Shown: positions 21,537-30,886, counted from the first letter of the stretch. The stretch: DNA of 64,000 nucleotides from Lysobacter capsici (GCF_018732085.1 NZ_CP076103.1:1054001-1118000); one strand, 5' to 3'. Numbers and translations are program-made. Notes: a model not told the origin generated them from the sequence alone.

Positions 21537-21964
21537 GAACCCCTCCCCAAGGTAGAAAGTGGACATCACAGGACAACGGATCGAGTTGTAATTCGCGAGT
21601 CGCTCGTTGGCCGATGTGCCGCGGAATCGCGTCTGCGCGCTGCGTTGTGTTGCATTGCAGCGACGCCGTGGTGCGAGCACGGCGATGCGGCGACTATGGC
21701 ATAGGCGCCGGGCCGGCGTCAGCGGGCGCGGCCGGGCTGCGACGCGCGTCCGCGTGCCACGTCCGGGCTTGCGACCCAAGTCACGGATCGTGTGCGGCGG
21801 GTTTCAGGGTCGATACGTTTCGGGTGGCGTGGACAATCGGTGCCGCGAGGGCGGCGACGCGGCTGAATACGCGGCGTGCACCGACGACGCAGTCGATCAG
21901 CTCCGATAACGGACCTGAGCAGGCGACGCTGTTCAAGCAGGCCCGGGCAAGCCGCAAGGTCTGT
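21537..21964. other. Intergenic DNA upstream of hppA without a recognised gene
   Basis: This stretch should hold the hppA promoter on the minus strand. The reading frames through it have no coding character or family resemblance. A Shine-Dalgarno-like GGGGAGGG lies just before the hppA start. Two hairpin repeats follow at 21965 and 22177. Confidence 0.5.
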
Positions 21965-22047
21965 TGTGGGAGGGGCTTCAGCCCCGACGCCTTTCTTTCA
22001 GGTCGCGGCATCGGAGCCGAAAGCGTCGGGGCTGAAGCCCCTCCCAC
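21965..22047. repeat. TGTGGGAGGGG-type hairpin repeat, copy 3
   Basis: TGTGGGAGGGGCTTCAGCCC and its complement bound 83 bases with the inner CCCGACGC/GCGTCGGG stem. The inner loop is in the opposite orientation to copies 1 and 2 (CTTTCTTTCAGGTCGCGGCATCG). Confidence 0.85.
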
Positions 22048-22176
22048 AAAAGACCTCGTGGTTCTGCGCTTGTTTTGTGGCCGATATGCGGGTCGCCGCG
22101 CGGGAAGCGGTTGAAACCGATCCTGAGCCGCCGATGCGAGCGCCGATGCAAGCGGCGAGGTTTGTTGGAGGTCTTT

Positions 22177-22260
22177 TGTGGGAGAGGCTTCAGCCCCGAC
22201 GCCTTTCTTTCAGATCGCGGCATCGGAGCCGAGAGCGTCGGGGCTGGAGCCCCTCCCACA
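22177..22260. repeat. TGTGGGAGGGG-type hairpin repeat, copy 4
   Basis: The unit is 84 bases, like copy 3 and in the same orientation, with one change in the left arm (GGGAGAGG). It is separated from copy 3 by 129 bases without a gene. Confidence 0.85.
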
Positions 22261-22379
22261 AAAGACTTCGTGCTTCCGCGCGGTTCTCATGCCGGTACAT
22301 GCGACGGCCCTGCCCGGGTGAAGTCATGGTTCAGCCGATGCGTGCGAGTCTGCTCCGGCCTTGTAGTCAGGAGCCGACG

Positions 22380-22910
22380 ATGCGAAGCCTCCCCCTCTTG
22401 GCCTGCGCCTTGTTCGCGCTGGCCCCCATGCTCGCCGCGGCGGCCGCCGCCGATCCGGTCCCGGAGATCAAACGCGATGCCGCGATCGCCGCCCAGCCGG
22501 TCGGCAGCGTGCATACGCTGCGGCAGATTCCCGAAGCCTGCGCGCGCATCGAAGGCCAGTTCACCGGTCAGGCCGAACCGCCGTACAAATTCGCGGTCGT
22601 GCGCACCAGTCCGAACTGCCAGCCGCGCGCGCGCTTCGTCGATGCGGCCAAGGCCAAGCCGTCCGAGGCGGCCGGCTGGAAATTCAACGACCTGATCCGG
22701 GTGCCCAGCGCGGCCTGTCCGCAACAGCAGGCGGTGGTGCGGATCTGGCGCAAGCCGGCCGCGGCCGCGGTGCCGCCGAGCCTGGACGCGCAGGGCAAGT
22801 CGCGGCTGTACCTGCAGGACGAAAAGGAAAAGGCCGCGGCCAACAAGCTGGCGGCGATCCCGATGTTCGCCGCGGCGATGTCGGTCGAGGGCAAGCCCTG
22901 CGGCGGTTGA
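22380..22910 (+). CDS. Exported protein of unknown function
   Basis: The 176-residue protein has a signal peptide (MRSLPLLACALFALAPMLAAAAAA). The mature part has four cysteines (EACAR, PNCQP, AACPQ, KPCGG) that could form two disulphides in the periplasm. No known domain was recognised. AGGAG lies at 22369-22373, about 6 bases before the ATG. It converges on another exported protein and shares a terminator with it. Confidence 0.75.
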   Translation: MRSLPLLACALFALAPMLAAAAAADPVPEIKRDAAIAAQPVGSVHTLRQIPEACARIEGQFTGQAEPPYKFAVVRTSPNCQPRARFVDAAKAKPSEAAGWKFNDLIRVPSAACPQQQAVVRIWRKPAAAAVPPSLDAQGKSRLYLQDEKEKAAANKLAAIPMFAAAMSVEGKPCGG

Positions 22911-22965
22911 GCCGCAGGGGGCGATCGATCCGCATCCGTGCCGGACGACGAATCCGCCGGATAAC

Positions 22966-22996
22966 GAAAAAGGGCCGCGATGCGGCCCTTTTTCTT
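22966..22996. terminator. Bidirectional intrinsic terminator
   Basis: AAAAAGGGCCGC-GA-TGCGGCCCTTTTT forms a stem with T-runs on both strands, between the convergent genes ending at 22910 and 23025. Confidence 0.9.
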
Positions 22997-23024
22997 GTCT
23001 CGCTCGCGGCGAGCTGCGCGGCGA

Positions 23025-23828
23025 TTACTTGGCCGCGCGGCAATCCTTGAGGATCACCAGGCGCTCGGCGTCTTCGTAGTAGTCGAAGGTGCCGGTGAGG
23101 TTGATGCGGTCGTTGGTCCGCAGCGACAGCGCATAGCCCTTCTGGTCGGAAGCCAGCTTGCACATCACCCGGGTCTGGTAGAGCAGGGTGCGGCTCTGGG
23201 TCAGGCCGGGGATCAGCGATGGGTTCATGTCGTAGAACACGCGCAGGATGCCGCCTTCGGTGGTCACGCCCTTGTTCACGCCCTTGAGCGTGTAGACGCG
23301 GCCCTTGTAACGGGTGTCGACGACGGCGACGTTTTCCTTGGCCTGCTGCTCGACCTCGGTGGCCAGCGCGGTGGCCGCCATCGCGATCGGCTTGGCCGCC
23401 GCGGCCGCGGCGCGCGCCGGCGCGGTCTTGCCCGGCTTGAGCTGGGTCAGCATGCCGCACATGGCCTTCTTGATCTCGCCGGCGTTGCCGAACGAGCCCT
23501 TGCGGGTCTTGAGCACCATGCTGACTTCGCCGTCGGAGGTCGCGCTGATGCTGATCGGCAGCGGACGATGCACGGCGCTGGCCGGTTCCTCGACCAGCAG
23601 CGAACCGCCCTGCAGGTCCTCGTCGAGGATCTGCATGCTGTTGCCGATGGCGATGTTGCGCATCTGGCCGATCGCGCTGGCGGTGCTCAGGCCGGCGATC
23701 TTCACCGAGGTGGAGTACTCGCCGCCGGTGATGGGATTGCCCTTCTTGGTGAAGTTGTCGTCGCATTGGTCGGCGAAGGCCGACAGCGACGGAACGAGCA
23801 GCAGCAGCGGTAAGAACTTGCCTTTCAT
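23025..23828 (-). CDS. Exported protein of unknown function
   Basis: The 267-residue protein has a signal peptide (MKGKFLPLLLLVPSLSAFA) and a mature part of beta-rich appearance. An alanine-rich stretch (ARAAAAAAKPIAMAATALATEV) in the middle may be a linker. Cysteines occur in DQCDD, AMCGM, VMCKL and KDCRA. No family was recognised. The ATG at 23828 is preceded by AGGGAG about 8 bases upstream. Two unrelated exported Cys-containing proteins converge here. Confidence 0.75.
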   Translation of the reverse strand: MKGKFLPLLLLVPSLSAFADQCDDNFTKKGNPITGGEYSTSVKIAGLSTASAIGQMRNIAIGNSMQILDEDLQGGSLLVEEPASAVHRPLPISISATSDGEVSMVLKTRKGSFGNAGEIKKAMCGMLTQLKPGKTAPARAAAAAAKPIAMAATALATEVEQQAKENVAVVDTRYKGRVYTLKGVNKGVTTEGGILRVFYDMNPSLIPGLTQSRTLLYQTRVMCKLASDQKGYALSLRTNDRINLTGTFDYYEDAERLVILKDCRAAK

Positions 23829-24118
23829 CGAGCACTCCCTGAAATGATGAAACTGTGCGTCCGTGCGCCCCTGTGTCGCATGAACGCTTGCGGCGGCAGA
23901 TTGCCGCAATCTCAGTGGCTATTCAATGTGTAGACGATGACCGCGCGCGCGCAGCGGCGCGATTACCGGACGCAGCGCACAGTGTGACGGGGTGCTCGGC
24001 CTGGGCGGTCAGGCGCGGATGTGCCCGCGGCAGGCGCGAGCCGTCATGCGTCGGCCGCCGCGCCGGCTCCGCGGCTTGGCCGAATCGGTCGTGTTCGATC
24101 CGCTGCGCTGGGTTGGAT

Positions 24119-24559
24119 TCAGCAGTCGGGGTCTTGATCGTAGCGGCGCTGCATTTCGTCGGGCTCGATTTTTTCGATGCTGTGGCCGATGTTCCAGCGA
24201 TGGCCGAACGGGTCGATCACCGTGCCCGAGCGTTCGCCGTAGAAATGATCGCGCGGCGCCATCGCCAGCTGCGCGCCGGCGGCGACCGCGCGCGCGACCA
24301 CGTCGTCGGCGTCGTCGACATGCAGGTGCAGGGTGTGGCTGTGGCCGCGCGCGGGTTCGGGGCGGCGGATGTCGACCTCGGGAAATTCCTCGCACAGCAT
24401 CAAGGTGGTGCCGCCCAGGTCGAGTTCGACGTGGCCGATGCGGCCGCCGGGCTCGACCAGGCGGAATTTTTCGCTGGCGTCGAAGACCTTGCAGTAGAAC
24501 GCGACCGCGGCCTGAGCGTCGGCGACGCACAGGTAGGAGAACAGTTCGTGGACGGCCAT
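24119..24559 (-). CDS. VOC (glyoxalase/bleomycin-resistance fold) family protein, PhnB-like
   Basis: The 146-residue protein shows the paired beta-alpha-beta-beta-beta modules of the vicinal oxygen chelate fold: LFSYLCVADAQAAVAFYCKVF at the start, then GHVELDLGGTTLMLCEE, SHTLHLHVDDADDVVARAVAAGA and YGERSGTVIDPFGHRWNIGHS. The His and Glu residues could bind a metal, but substrate and reaction cannot be assigned. The closest general type is the PhnB/YdcG-like group. No partner gene is adjacent. Confidence 0.8.
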   Translation of the reverse strand: MAVHELFSYLCVADAQAAVAFYCKVFDASEKFRLVEPGGRIGHVELDLGGTTLMLCEEFPEVDIRRPEPARGHSHTLHLHVDDADDVVARAVAAGAQLAMAPRDHFYGERSGTVIDPFGHRWNIGHSIEKIEPDEMQRRYDQDPDC

Positions 24560-24694
24560 GGCGGGGCTCCGGGAGAAGGTGATCGCGAGTCTGCGCCGGC
24601 GGTGGGGCGCTGGATTGGATGGAATTTACCTGGAGCGGTGCGACGGCGTGGGCGCTTGCGCTGGCCTGTCTGCCCGAGCCGGTCCGAGGTCGTT

Positions 24695-24777
24695 TGTGGG
24701 AGGGGCTTCAACCCCGAAGCTTTTCGATCCGGCACCGCGATCTGAAAGAAAAGCATCGGGGCTGAAGCCCCTCCCAC
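24695..24777. repeat. TGTGGGAGGGG-type hairpin repeat, copy 5
   Basis: The unit is 83 bases with the outer TGTGGGAGGGGCTTCA / TGAAGCCCCTCCCACA stem and inner CCCCGAAGC/GCATCGGGG pairs. It lies in the 393-base gap between the VOC and AraC genes; the rest of that gap holds no visible gene. Confidence 0.85.
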
Positions 24778-24952
24778 AAAAAACTTCGGGGCATTCTGAA
24801 GGGCTTGAAGGTTTGAGATCGGGATCGGGCCTCTGTCTATGCCTCTGCTCAGACATCCATCCCTGCTTTGGTTACACACTTCGCTGTCTGATCTCGCTGC
24901 TTGATCGCGCGGATACAACCAGACCCGGTATCGCGCCCTCAGCGCATCTCGC

Positions 24953-25777
24953 TCAACCCACCGGCAGATGATGCGCACTCGCCGCATCGGCCGCCACATA
25001 GTCGCGCGGGCTCACGCCGGTGAACTCGCGGAACTCGCGGATCAAATGCGATTGATCGAAATACCCCGCATCCAGCGCCAGTTGCGCCCAGCCCGGCCGC
25101 GGCGTCGCCGACAACGCCGTCAGCAGGCGCTTGAAACGCAGCACCCGCGCATAACGCTTGGGCGCCAGGCCGGCGGCCTCGCGAAAGCGGGCGATGAAGT
25201 GTCGGTGGCTGCGGCCGCTGCCGTGCGCGAGTGCGGCGATGCCGTCGGCGCCGATCGGTTCGCGCTGCAATCGCTGCAGGGCGTCGGCGATCTGCGGATC
25301 GAGCCCGTGCAGCGGCCGCAGGCGCGCGCGCAGGAAGCGTTCGAACACGGCGCGTCGTCGCCGCGGATCGGCCGTCGCGCTCAGGCGTTCGTACAACGCA
25401 TCGGCCTGCGCGCCGCACAGGTCGCGCAGATCGGTATGCGCGCCTTCCAGCTCGGCCGCGGACACGCCGAACAACGCCAGCGCGGCGCCCGGCCGTAGCA
25501 CCGCGCCAACCGAAGCGGCCGGCAACGAAGTGTCCTTGATGCAATACGAAGCCCGCACCCCGCCCACCACCGCAGGCGAATACACCCGCCCGACCCGATC
25601 GGCCGCATCCGCATACAACCGCAGCGGCGGCCCATCGAGCCGGATCGCCAGATGCATCGCGCCGCTGGGAAGCGAGTGCTCGCGCGCATGCGCGGGCGCC
25701 GCGGCCGGACGCGCGCTGACCCAGACCTGTTCGATCCAGGGGCGCAGTTCCGGCAGCAGCGACACGTCGGCGGACAT
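24953..25777 (-). CDS. AraC-family transcriptional regulator
   Basis: The 274-residue protein has a C-terminal AraC double helix-turn-helix (about residues 165-265: IGADGIAALAHGSGRSHRHFIARFREAAGLAPKRYARVLRF, then LALDAGYFDQSHLIREFREFTGVSPRDYV). The N-terminal part (LRPWIEQVWV...LPSGAMHLAIRLDG) resembles the sensing domain of the DUF6597 type. It starts 9 bases after the pfp stop on the same strand, so it is probably in the pfp transcript. Whether it regulates pfp is unknown. Confidence 0.85.
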   Translation of the reverse strand: MSADVSLLPELRPWIEQVWVSARPAAAPAHAREHSLPSGAMHLAIRLDGPPLRLYADAADRVGRVYSPAVVGGVRASYCIKDTSLPAASVGAVLRPGAALALFGVSAAELEGAHTDLRDLCGAQADALYERLSATADPRRRRAVFERFLRARLRPLHGLDPQIADALQRLQREPIGADGIAALAHGSGRSHRHFIARFREAAGLAPKRYARVLRFKRLLTALSATPRPGWAQLALDAGYFDQSHLIREFREFTGVSPRDYVAADAASAHHLPVG

Positions 25778-25786
25778 GGCCCGGGC

Positions 25787-27067
25787 TCAGCCCTCGAACG
25801 GCGGCAGCTTGGGCTTGATCGCGACGTTCTTGAGCGCGACGTACTTCGGCAGGCCGTCGCGCCCGTACGGCGGCGGCGCCTCGCCGCGGATCAGCGGCTC
25901 CAGGTAGCGCCGCGCGGCGGCGGTGATGCCGTAGCCGTCCTTGCGCAGGAACCCGGCTGGCATCTTCTTCTCGTGATTGGCCACCTTGTCCAGCGGCGCG
26001 GCCTCGATCTTCCAGCGATACGGCGAATCGGAGGTGCGCACGATCACCGGCATCACCGAGTTCATGCCCTTGAGCGCGTACTCGACCGCGGCCTTGCCGA
26101 CCGCACGGGCCTGTTCGACGTCGGTCTTGGAGGCGACATGCCGGGCCGAGCGCTGCAGATAATCCGGCAGCGCCCAGTGCACCTTGTAGCCCAGCGCGTC
26201 CTTGACCCGCCCGGCCAGGTGCGAGGCGACCCCGCCGAGCTGGGTGTGGCCGAACGAATCCTTGCCGCCGCCGGCATCGGCGACGAAGCGGCCGTCGGCG
26301 GTCTGGATGCCTTCGCTGGCGACCACCACGCAATAGCCCACGCGTTCGACCGTGGCTTTGACCTTGGCGAAGAAATCGGCTTCGTTGTAGGGGCGCTCGG
26401 GGAACAGGATCAGGTGCGGCGCGGCGTCCGCGCCGTCGCCGGCCAGACCGGCCGCGGCCGCGAGCCAGCCGGCGTGGCGGCCCATCGCCTCGTAGACGAA
26501 CACCTTGGTCGAGGTCTCGGCCATCGCCGCCACGTCCAGCGCGGCCTCGCGCACCGACACCGCGGTGTACTTGGCGGCCGAGCCGAAGCCGGGGCAGCAG
26601 TCGGTCACCGCCAGGTCGTTGTCGACCGTCTTGGGCACGCCGATGCAGGTCAGCGGATAGCCGAATTCGGCCGCCAGGCGCGAGACCTTGAGCGCGGTGT
26701 CGGCCGAGTCGTTGCCGCCGTTGTAGAGGAACCAGCGCACGTCGTGGGCCTTGAGCACGGCCAGCAGGCGCTCGTAGCGGGCGCGGTCGGCGTCCAGCGA
26801 CTTCAGCTTGACCCGGCACGAGCCGAACGCGCCGCCGGGGGTATGGCCCAGGGCCGCGATCGCCGCGGCCGACTCCCTGGAGGTGTCGATCAGTTCCTCG
26901 CGCAGCGCGCCGAGGATGCCGTTGCGGGCCGCCAGCACCTTGATCCCGCGCGCCCGCGCGGTCTCGATCACCGCCGAGGCGGTGGCGTTGATGACGGCGG
27001 TCACACCGCCCGATTGCGCGTACAGCAGGTTTCCAGCGGGTTTTGCGGAGGACTTCGCGGTCGGCAT
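25787..27067 (-). CDS. pfp: PPi-dependent 6-phosphofructokinase
   Basis: The enzyme interconverts fructose 6-phosphate and fructose 1,6-bisphosphate using PPi instead of ATP, so it can run in both glycolysis and gluconeogenesis. The 426-residue protein has YNGGNDSADTALK, with Asp where ATP-dependent enzymes carry Gly, and PKTVDNDLAVTDC, with the Lys diagnostic of PPi users. EAMGRHAGWLAAA and the substrate-binding region YCVVVASEGIQ are also present. The start MPTAKSSAKPAGNLLYAQSGG is the first ATG before the fold; the longer frame is non-coding in character. It is divergent from adk and followed closely by an AraC gene. Confidence 0.93.
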   Translation of the reverse strand: MPTAKSSAKPAGNLLYAQSGGVTAVINATASAVIETARARGIKVLAARNGILGALREELIDTSRESAAAIAALGHTPGGAFGSCRVKLKSLDADRARYERLLAVLKAHDVRWFLYNGGNDSADTALKVSRLAAEFGYPLTCIGVPKTVDNDLAVTDCCPGFGSAAKYTAVSVREAALDVAAMAETSTKVFVYEAMGRHAGWLAAAAGLAGDGADAAPHLILFPERPYNEADFFAKVKATVERVGYCVVVASEGIQTADGRFVADAGGGKDSFGHTQLGGVASHLAGRVKDALGYKVHWALPDYLQRSARHVASKTDVEQARAVGKAAVEYALKGMNSVMPVIVRTSDSPYRWKIEAAPLDKVANHEKKMPAGFLRKDGYGITAAARRYLEPLIRGEAPPPYGRDGLPKYVALKNVAIKPKLPPFEG

Positions 27068-27271
27068 GGGGATTCCAGGATTTGCGCCGGTTTGCGGTAA
27101 GCTGACCGCAATATTCCCCGGCGGGTGAATGGCGGCTGTGAGTGTAGCGCCGCCCCGCGGACGGGCCAGCGACGAGGTCGGCGATCGCCGATCTGGGGCG
27201 CGGTCCGGCGGGCCGCCCCGGCGCAGTGCGCGCGGGTGCGACGGTTTCATGTTGTCTCAGGAGCGATGTTG

Positions 27272-27850
27272 ATGCGATTGGTACTACTGGGCGCGCCCGG
27301 TTCCGGCAAGGGCACGCAAGCCACGCGGCTCAAGGAGCATCTGCAGGTGCCGCATATTTCCACCGGCGATCTGTTGCGCGCCGAAGTGGCCGCCGGCAGC
27401 AAGCTGGGCCTGGAAGCCAAGGCGGTGATGGACGCCGGCAATCTGGTCAGCGACGAAATCCTGCTGGGCATGCTCGAGGACCGCTTCTCGCGTCCCGACA
27501 CCGCCGGCGGTTTCATCCTCGACGGCTACCCGCGCAACCTGGCCCAGGCCGATGCGATGGACGCGCTGCTCAAGAAGATCGGCCAGCCGATGGACTTCGC
27601 CGTGCAGCTGGAAGTGCCGATCGAGCTGCTGGTCGAGCGCATCGCCGGCCGCGCCGCCGAGCAGGGCCGCAAGGACGACAGTCCCGAAGCCGTGCGCACC
27701 CGTCTGAAGGTCTACGACGACGTCACCGCGCCGGTCATCGAGTATTACCGCCAGCACGGCCGCCTGACCGTGGTCGACGGCGTGGGTTCGCTGGACGAAG
27801 TGTTCACCCGCATCATCGAGGCGCTGGAGCCGGCGCCGACGGTGGGTTGA
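27272..27850 (+). CDS. adk: Adenylate kinase, short form
   Basis: The enzyme interconverts ATP + AMP and 2 ADP. The 192-residue protein has the P-loop GAPGSGKGTQ, HISTGDLLRAEV, the AMP-binding block GFILDGYPRN and a short lid without the zinc/long-lid insertion. Two in-frame ATGs compete (27266 and 27272). GGAG ends at 27263, leaving 2 bases to the first and 8 to the second, so 27272 (MRLVLLG) is chosen. It is divergent from pfp and followed after 19 bases by a small lipoprotein gene. Confidence 0.96.
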   Translation: MRLVLLGAPGSGKGTQATRLKEHLQVPHISTGDLLRAEVAAGSKLGLEAKAVMDAGNLVSDEILLGMLEDRFSRPDTAGGFILDGYPRNLAQADAMDALLKKIGQPMDFAVQLEVPIELLVERIAGRAAEQGRKDDSPEAVRTRLKVYDDVTAPVIEYYRQHGRLTVVDGVGSLDEVFTRIIEALEPAPTVG

Positions 27851-27869
27851 GTCGCCCGATCCATCCTCG

Positions 27870-28382
27870 GTGCGCGCCTCTTCCCTCATCGCCTGGGCGC
27901 TGATTTTGTCCGCATGCAGCGGGCTGGTCGGCGCCCAGCAACGTTCGAGCTACGACAATCCCGGCGAAGTCCGCGGCGCGGCCGCACGGCTGCCCGCGCT
28001 TAAACAGCTCGTGGTCCATGAGGTCCTGGATTACTGCGCCGCGCTGGCACCGGCGCGAGCCGACACGATGAAGGCCTCGATCCGGAAATGGCACGAACGT
28101 AATCGCGCGCTGGTCAGGGCGGGCGACAAGGTGCGCGCGCAGATCGAGGCCGAGGTCCGCGGATCGGCCGAAGCGAGCGCGGTCGCGGCGATGTTCGCGA
28201 GCGAGCCGGCGCTCAACCAGCAGGTGGCCCGGGTTTTGCTGGACAAGATCGCGGCGTTGCCCGACGAGGACAGCAAACGCGCCATGTGCCTGAACATATC
28301 CGTCGCGACCGATAACGGCCAATTCGACATCGCCAGCGACGACCCCGACGTGGTTGCCTTGCTGCGCAGCAATCAAGACTGA
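27870..28382 (+). CDS. Small putative lipoprotein with GTG start
   Basis: The 170-residue protein begins at GTG (27870). The signal MRASSLIAWALILSACSG has a good lipobox (LSAC), and no ATG exists until residue 67. The mature part is largely helical and charged (EVRGAAARLPALKQLVVHEVLDYC..., IRKWHERNRALVRAGDKVRAQIEAEV), with no recognised family. It lies 19 bases after adk and 53 before mpl on the same strand, so it may belong to an adk-mpl transcript. Confidence 0.65.
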   Translation: MRASSLIAWALILSACSGLVGAQQRSSYDNPGEVRGAAARLPALKQLVVHEVLDYCAALAPARADTMKASIRKWHERNRALVRAGDKVRAQIEAEVRGSAEASAVAAMFASEPALNQQVARVLLDKIAALPDEDSKRAMCLNISVATDNGQFDIASDDPDVVALLRSNQD

Positions 28383-28435
28383 TTCAGCGGCCCGCCGCTG
28401 CATTCCATTCTCCGACCCTCAGACCTTCGCCTCAG

Positions 28436-29809
28436 ATGAAACTTCATATCCTCGGCATCGCCGGCACCTTCATGGGCGGCGTCGCCGCGCTCGCTCGCGA
28501 ACTCGGGCATGAGGTCGAAGGCAGCGACCAGGCGGTGTACCCGCCGATGTCGACCCAGCTCGAACAGCTCGGCATCGCGCTGCAGCAGGGCTACAAGCCC
28601 GAACACATTTCCGCCGATTGCGATCAGATCGTGGTCGGCAACGCGCTCTCGCGCGGCAACGCCGCGGTCGAGCAGGTGCTCGACGACGGGCGCAAGTACA
28701 CCTCCGGCGCGCAGTGGCTGTCCGAACAGGTGCTGCCCGGGCGCGACACGCTCGCGGTCGCCGGCACCCACGGCAAGACCACGACCACTTCGATCCTGAC
28801 CTGGCTGCTGCAGGCTGCCGGCCGCGAGCCCGGCTTCCTGATCGGCGGGGTGGCCGAGGATTTCGGCGTGTCCGCGCGCATCGGCGGCGGCCGCGAGTTC
28901 GTTGTCGAGGCCGACGAATACGACACCGCGTTCTTCGACAAGCGCAGCAAGTTCGTCCACTACCGGCCGTTGGTGGCGATCCTCAATAACCTGGAATACG
29001 ACCACGCCGATATCTTCCCCGACGTGGCCGCGATCCAGCGCCAGTTCCACCATCTGGTGCGGACCGTGCCGCGCCGCGGCCGCCTGATCGTCAACGGCGA
29101 AGACGAGCGCCTGAGCGAAGTATTGGCGATGGGCTGCTGGACACCGGTCGAACGTTTCGGCCTGGAAGGCAAGGCCGGTTACGAATGGACCGCGCGGCTG
29201 CTGGCCGACGACGGCAGCGCGTTCGTGGTGATCCATCGCGGCCGCGACATCGGCGAAGTGCGCTGGCCCTTGCTCGGTCGCCACAACGTCATGAACGCCT
29301 TGGCGGCGCTCGCCGCGGCCAACGCGGTCGGGGTCGAGGTCGCTTCGGTGTTGCCGGCGCTGGCCGGATTCCGCAGCGTCAAGCGCCGGCTCGAAGTGAT
29401 CGGCGAGGCCGGCGGGATCACCGTGTACGATGACTTCGCCCATCACCCGACCGCGATTGCGACCACGCTCGCCGGCTTGCGCGCGCGCGTGGGCGACGCG
29501 CGGATCGTGGTGGCGATGGAGCCGCGCAGCAATTCGATGCGGCTGGGCGCGCATTCCGATGCGCTCGCGCCGTCGCTCGACGGCGCCGACGTCGTCGTGT
29601 TCCTGCATCGGCCGGAACTGGCCTGGGATGCGGGCAAGGTTCTCGCCGGTCTGCGCGGCGAAGGCGTGACCGTGGCCGACGCCGATGGCTTGATCGCCGC
29701 GTTGCGCGAACGCGTGCGCGCCGGCGACCACGTCGTGTTCATGTCCAACGGCGGCTTCGATGGGGCGCCGCGGCGATTTTTTGCGGAAATCGGGATTGGG
29801 GATTCGTGA
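28436..29809 (+). CDS. mpl: UDP-N-acetylmuramate:L-Ala-gamma-D-Glu-meso-DAP ligase
   Basis: Mpl recycles peptidoglycan by attaching the recovered tripeptide to UDP-MurNAc in the cytoplasm. The 457-residue protein shows the Mur ligase order: nucleotide-binding N-terminus MKLHILGIAGTFMGG, ATP loop GTHGKTTTTSIL (about residues 108-119), the EADEYDTAFFDKRSKF block and NNLEYDHADIFPD typical of Mpl. The C-terminal domain has YDDFAHHPTAI. The last few codons (EIGIGDS) and the stop lie inside a GGGATTGGGGATTC heptamer array, so its C-terminus appears to have been extended or replaced by repeat DNA. Confidence 0.95.
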   Translation: MKLHILGIAGTFMGGVAALARELGHEVEGSDQAVYPPMSTQLEQLGIALQQGYKPEHISADCDQIVVGNALSRGNAAVEQVLDDGRKYTSGAQWLSEQVLPGRDTLAVAGTHGKTTTTSILTWLLQAAGREPGFLIGGVAEDFGVSARIGGGREFVVEADEYDTAFFDKRSKFVHYRPLVAILNNLEYDHADIFPDVAAIQRQFHHLVRTVPRRGRLIVNGEDERLSEVLAMGCWTPVERFGLEGKAGYEWTARLLADDGSAFVVIHRGRDIGEVRWPLLGRHNVMNALAALAAANAVGVEVASVLPALAGFRSVKRRLEVIGEAGGITVYDDFAHHPTAIATTLAGLRARVGDARIVVAMEPRSNSMRLGAHSDALAPSLDGADVVVFLHRPELAWDAGKVLAGLRGEGVTVADADGLIAALRERVRAGDHVVFMSNGGFDGAPRRFFAEIGIGDS

Positions 29810-29818
29810 TTCGGGATT
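29790..29818. repeat. Single GGGATTC-type heptamer array overlapping the end of mpl
   Basis: About four degenerate heptamers (CGGGATT, GGGGATTC, GTGATTC, GGGATTG) run through the mpl stop codon at 29807. No facing array was found within 200 bases. The following spacer to 30026 shows no gene. Confidence 0.6.
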
Positions 29819-30026
29819 GGTGAAGGCGGGATTTGCTTCGGCTTGGGTGAAGCGTTGAAGCGTGGGTCGATGCGTCGACAGCGATGATGCGATCGCGGCC
29901 GCGTTTTACCGGCGCCAGGTGCGCCGATGCGTCGCGCCGTCATGCTTCCGGCGCGAGCCGCCATGCGTTTCGACCGCGTGGATGAACCGCTCGAAACGCC
30001 GCCCTGGGGCCGGGTACACTGCGGCC

Positions 30027-30614
30027 ATGTCCTCCGAGCCCGCCGCCGAATCGCTGGGATTGTTCCCGCTGCACACCGTGCTGTTGCCGGGCGGCTCGCT
30101 GAGCTTGCGCGTGTTCGAACGCCGTTACCTCGACCTGGTGCGCGAATGCGGCCGGGTCGGTCGCGGCTTCGGGGTCTGCCTGATCATCGATGGCCAGGAG
30201 GTCTGTGCGCCGGCCGCGGCGGCGGCGTTCGGCACCGAGGCGGTGATCGAGGATTTCGGCACCGGCGACGACGGCCTGTTGACCCTGCGGGTGCGCGGCG
30301 CGCGGCGCTTCCACGCCGACCGCGTGCGGGTGCGCGACAACGGTCTGCAGGTCGCGGACGTGCGCTGGTGCGAGCCCGATCCCGACGAAGTCGTGCGGCC
30401 CGAGCATTCGCTGCTGGTGACCTTGCTGGAGCGCTTGTTCGAGCAGGCCGGCGGCGAGCACAGCAAGGCCGCGCATTCGCGTTTCGACGAGGCGTCCTGG
30501 GTGGGTTGGCGGCTGGCCGAACTGTTGCCGTTGACGTTGTCGCAGCGGCAGATGCTGCTGCAACTGGACGATCCGCATGCGCGGCTGGATCAGGTGTTGG
30601 CGTTGTTGCCTTGA
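30027..30614 (+). CDS. LON substrate-binding (PUA-like) domain protein
   Basis: The 195-residue protein consists of the N-terminal domain of Lon protease alone: LGLFPLHTVLLPGGSLSLRVFERRYLDLV, GFGVCLI and the beta strands up to about residue 115, then a helical segment. There is no AAA or peptidase part. Stand-alone LON-domain proteins are common in proteobacteria and are thought to bind protein substrates, but the role is unknown. The ATG at 30027 is the first Met before the domain. Confidence 0.85.
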   Translation: MSSEPAAESLGLFPLHTVLLPGGSLSLRVFERRYLDLVRECGRVGRGFGVCLIIDGQEVCAPAAAAAFGTEAVIEDFGTGDDGLLTLRVRGARRFHADRVRVRDNGLQVADVRWCEPDPDEVVRPEHSLLVTLLERLFEQAGGEHSKAAHSRFDEASWVGWRLAELLPLTLSQRQMLLQLDDPHARLDQVLALLP

Positions 30615-30642
30615 GTCGTTGAAGGCGTGGCGCCGCGGCTAC

Positions 30643-30866
30643 GGCAAAAGCAAAAGCAAATCCGCCCTAGCCCCCCTTTTTCAACGGGGGAAGCTTCGGG
30701 TGAGATTGTTGAGCTTGGTTGGTCGCGACGCACCACGCTGCGACTCGCTCTTGTTCGAGCAAATCTCCACCCGAAGCTACAGATCGCCCGCCGCCGCGAA
30801 TCCCTCAACACGGGTTCCCCCCTTTGAAAAAGGGGGCAGGGGGGATTTGCTTTTACTTTTGCTTTG
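30643..30866. repeat. Inverted-repeat element with arms of about 50 bp, copy 2
   Basis: Left arm 30643-30692 and right arm 30815-30866 are near complements and share the AGCAAATCC, C-run, TTTTTCAA and GGGGGAAG blocks with the element at 1515-1816. The outer ends add an AAAAGC/GCTTTT microrepeat. The interior of 122 bases is unrelated to that of copy 1 and has no gene. It lies between convergent genes and the T-runs may aid termination. Confidence 0.75.
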
Positions 30867-30886
30867 ACCCCGAACCCCAAAACCAC

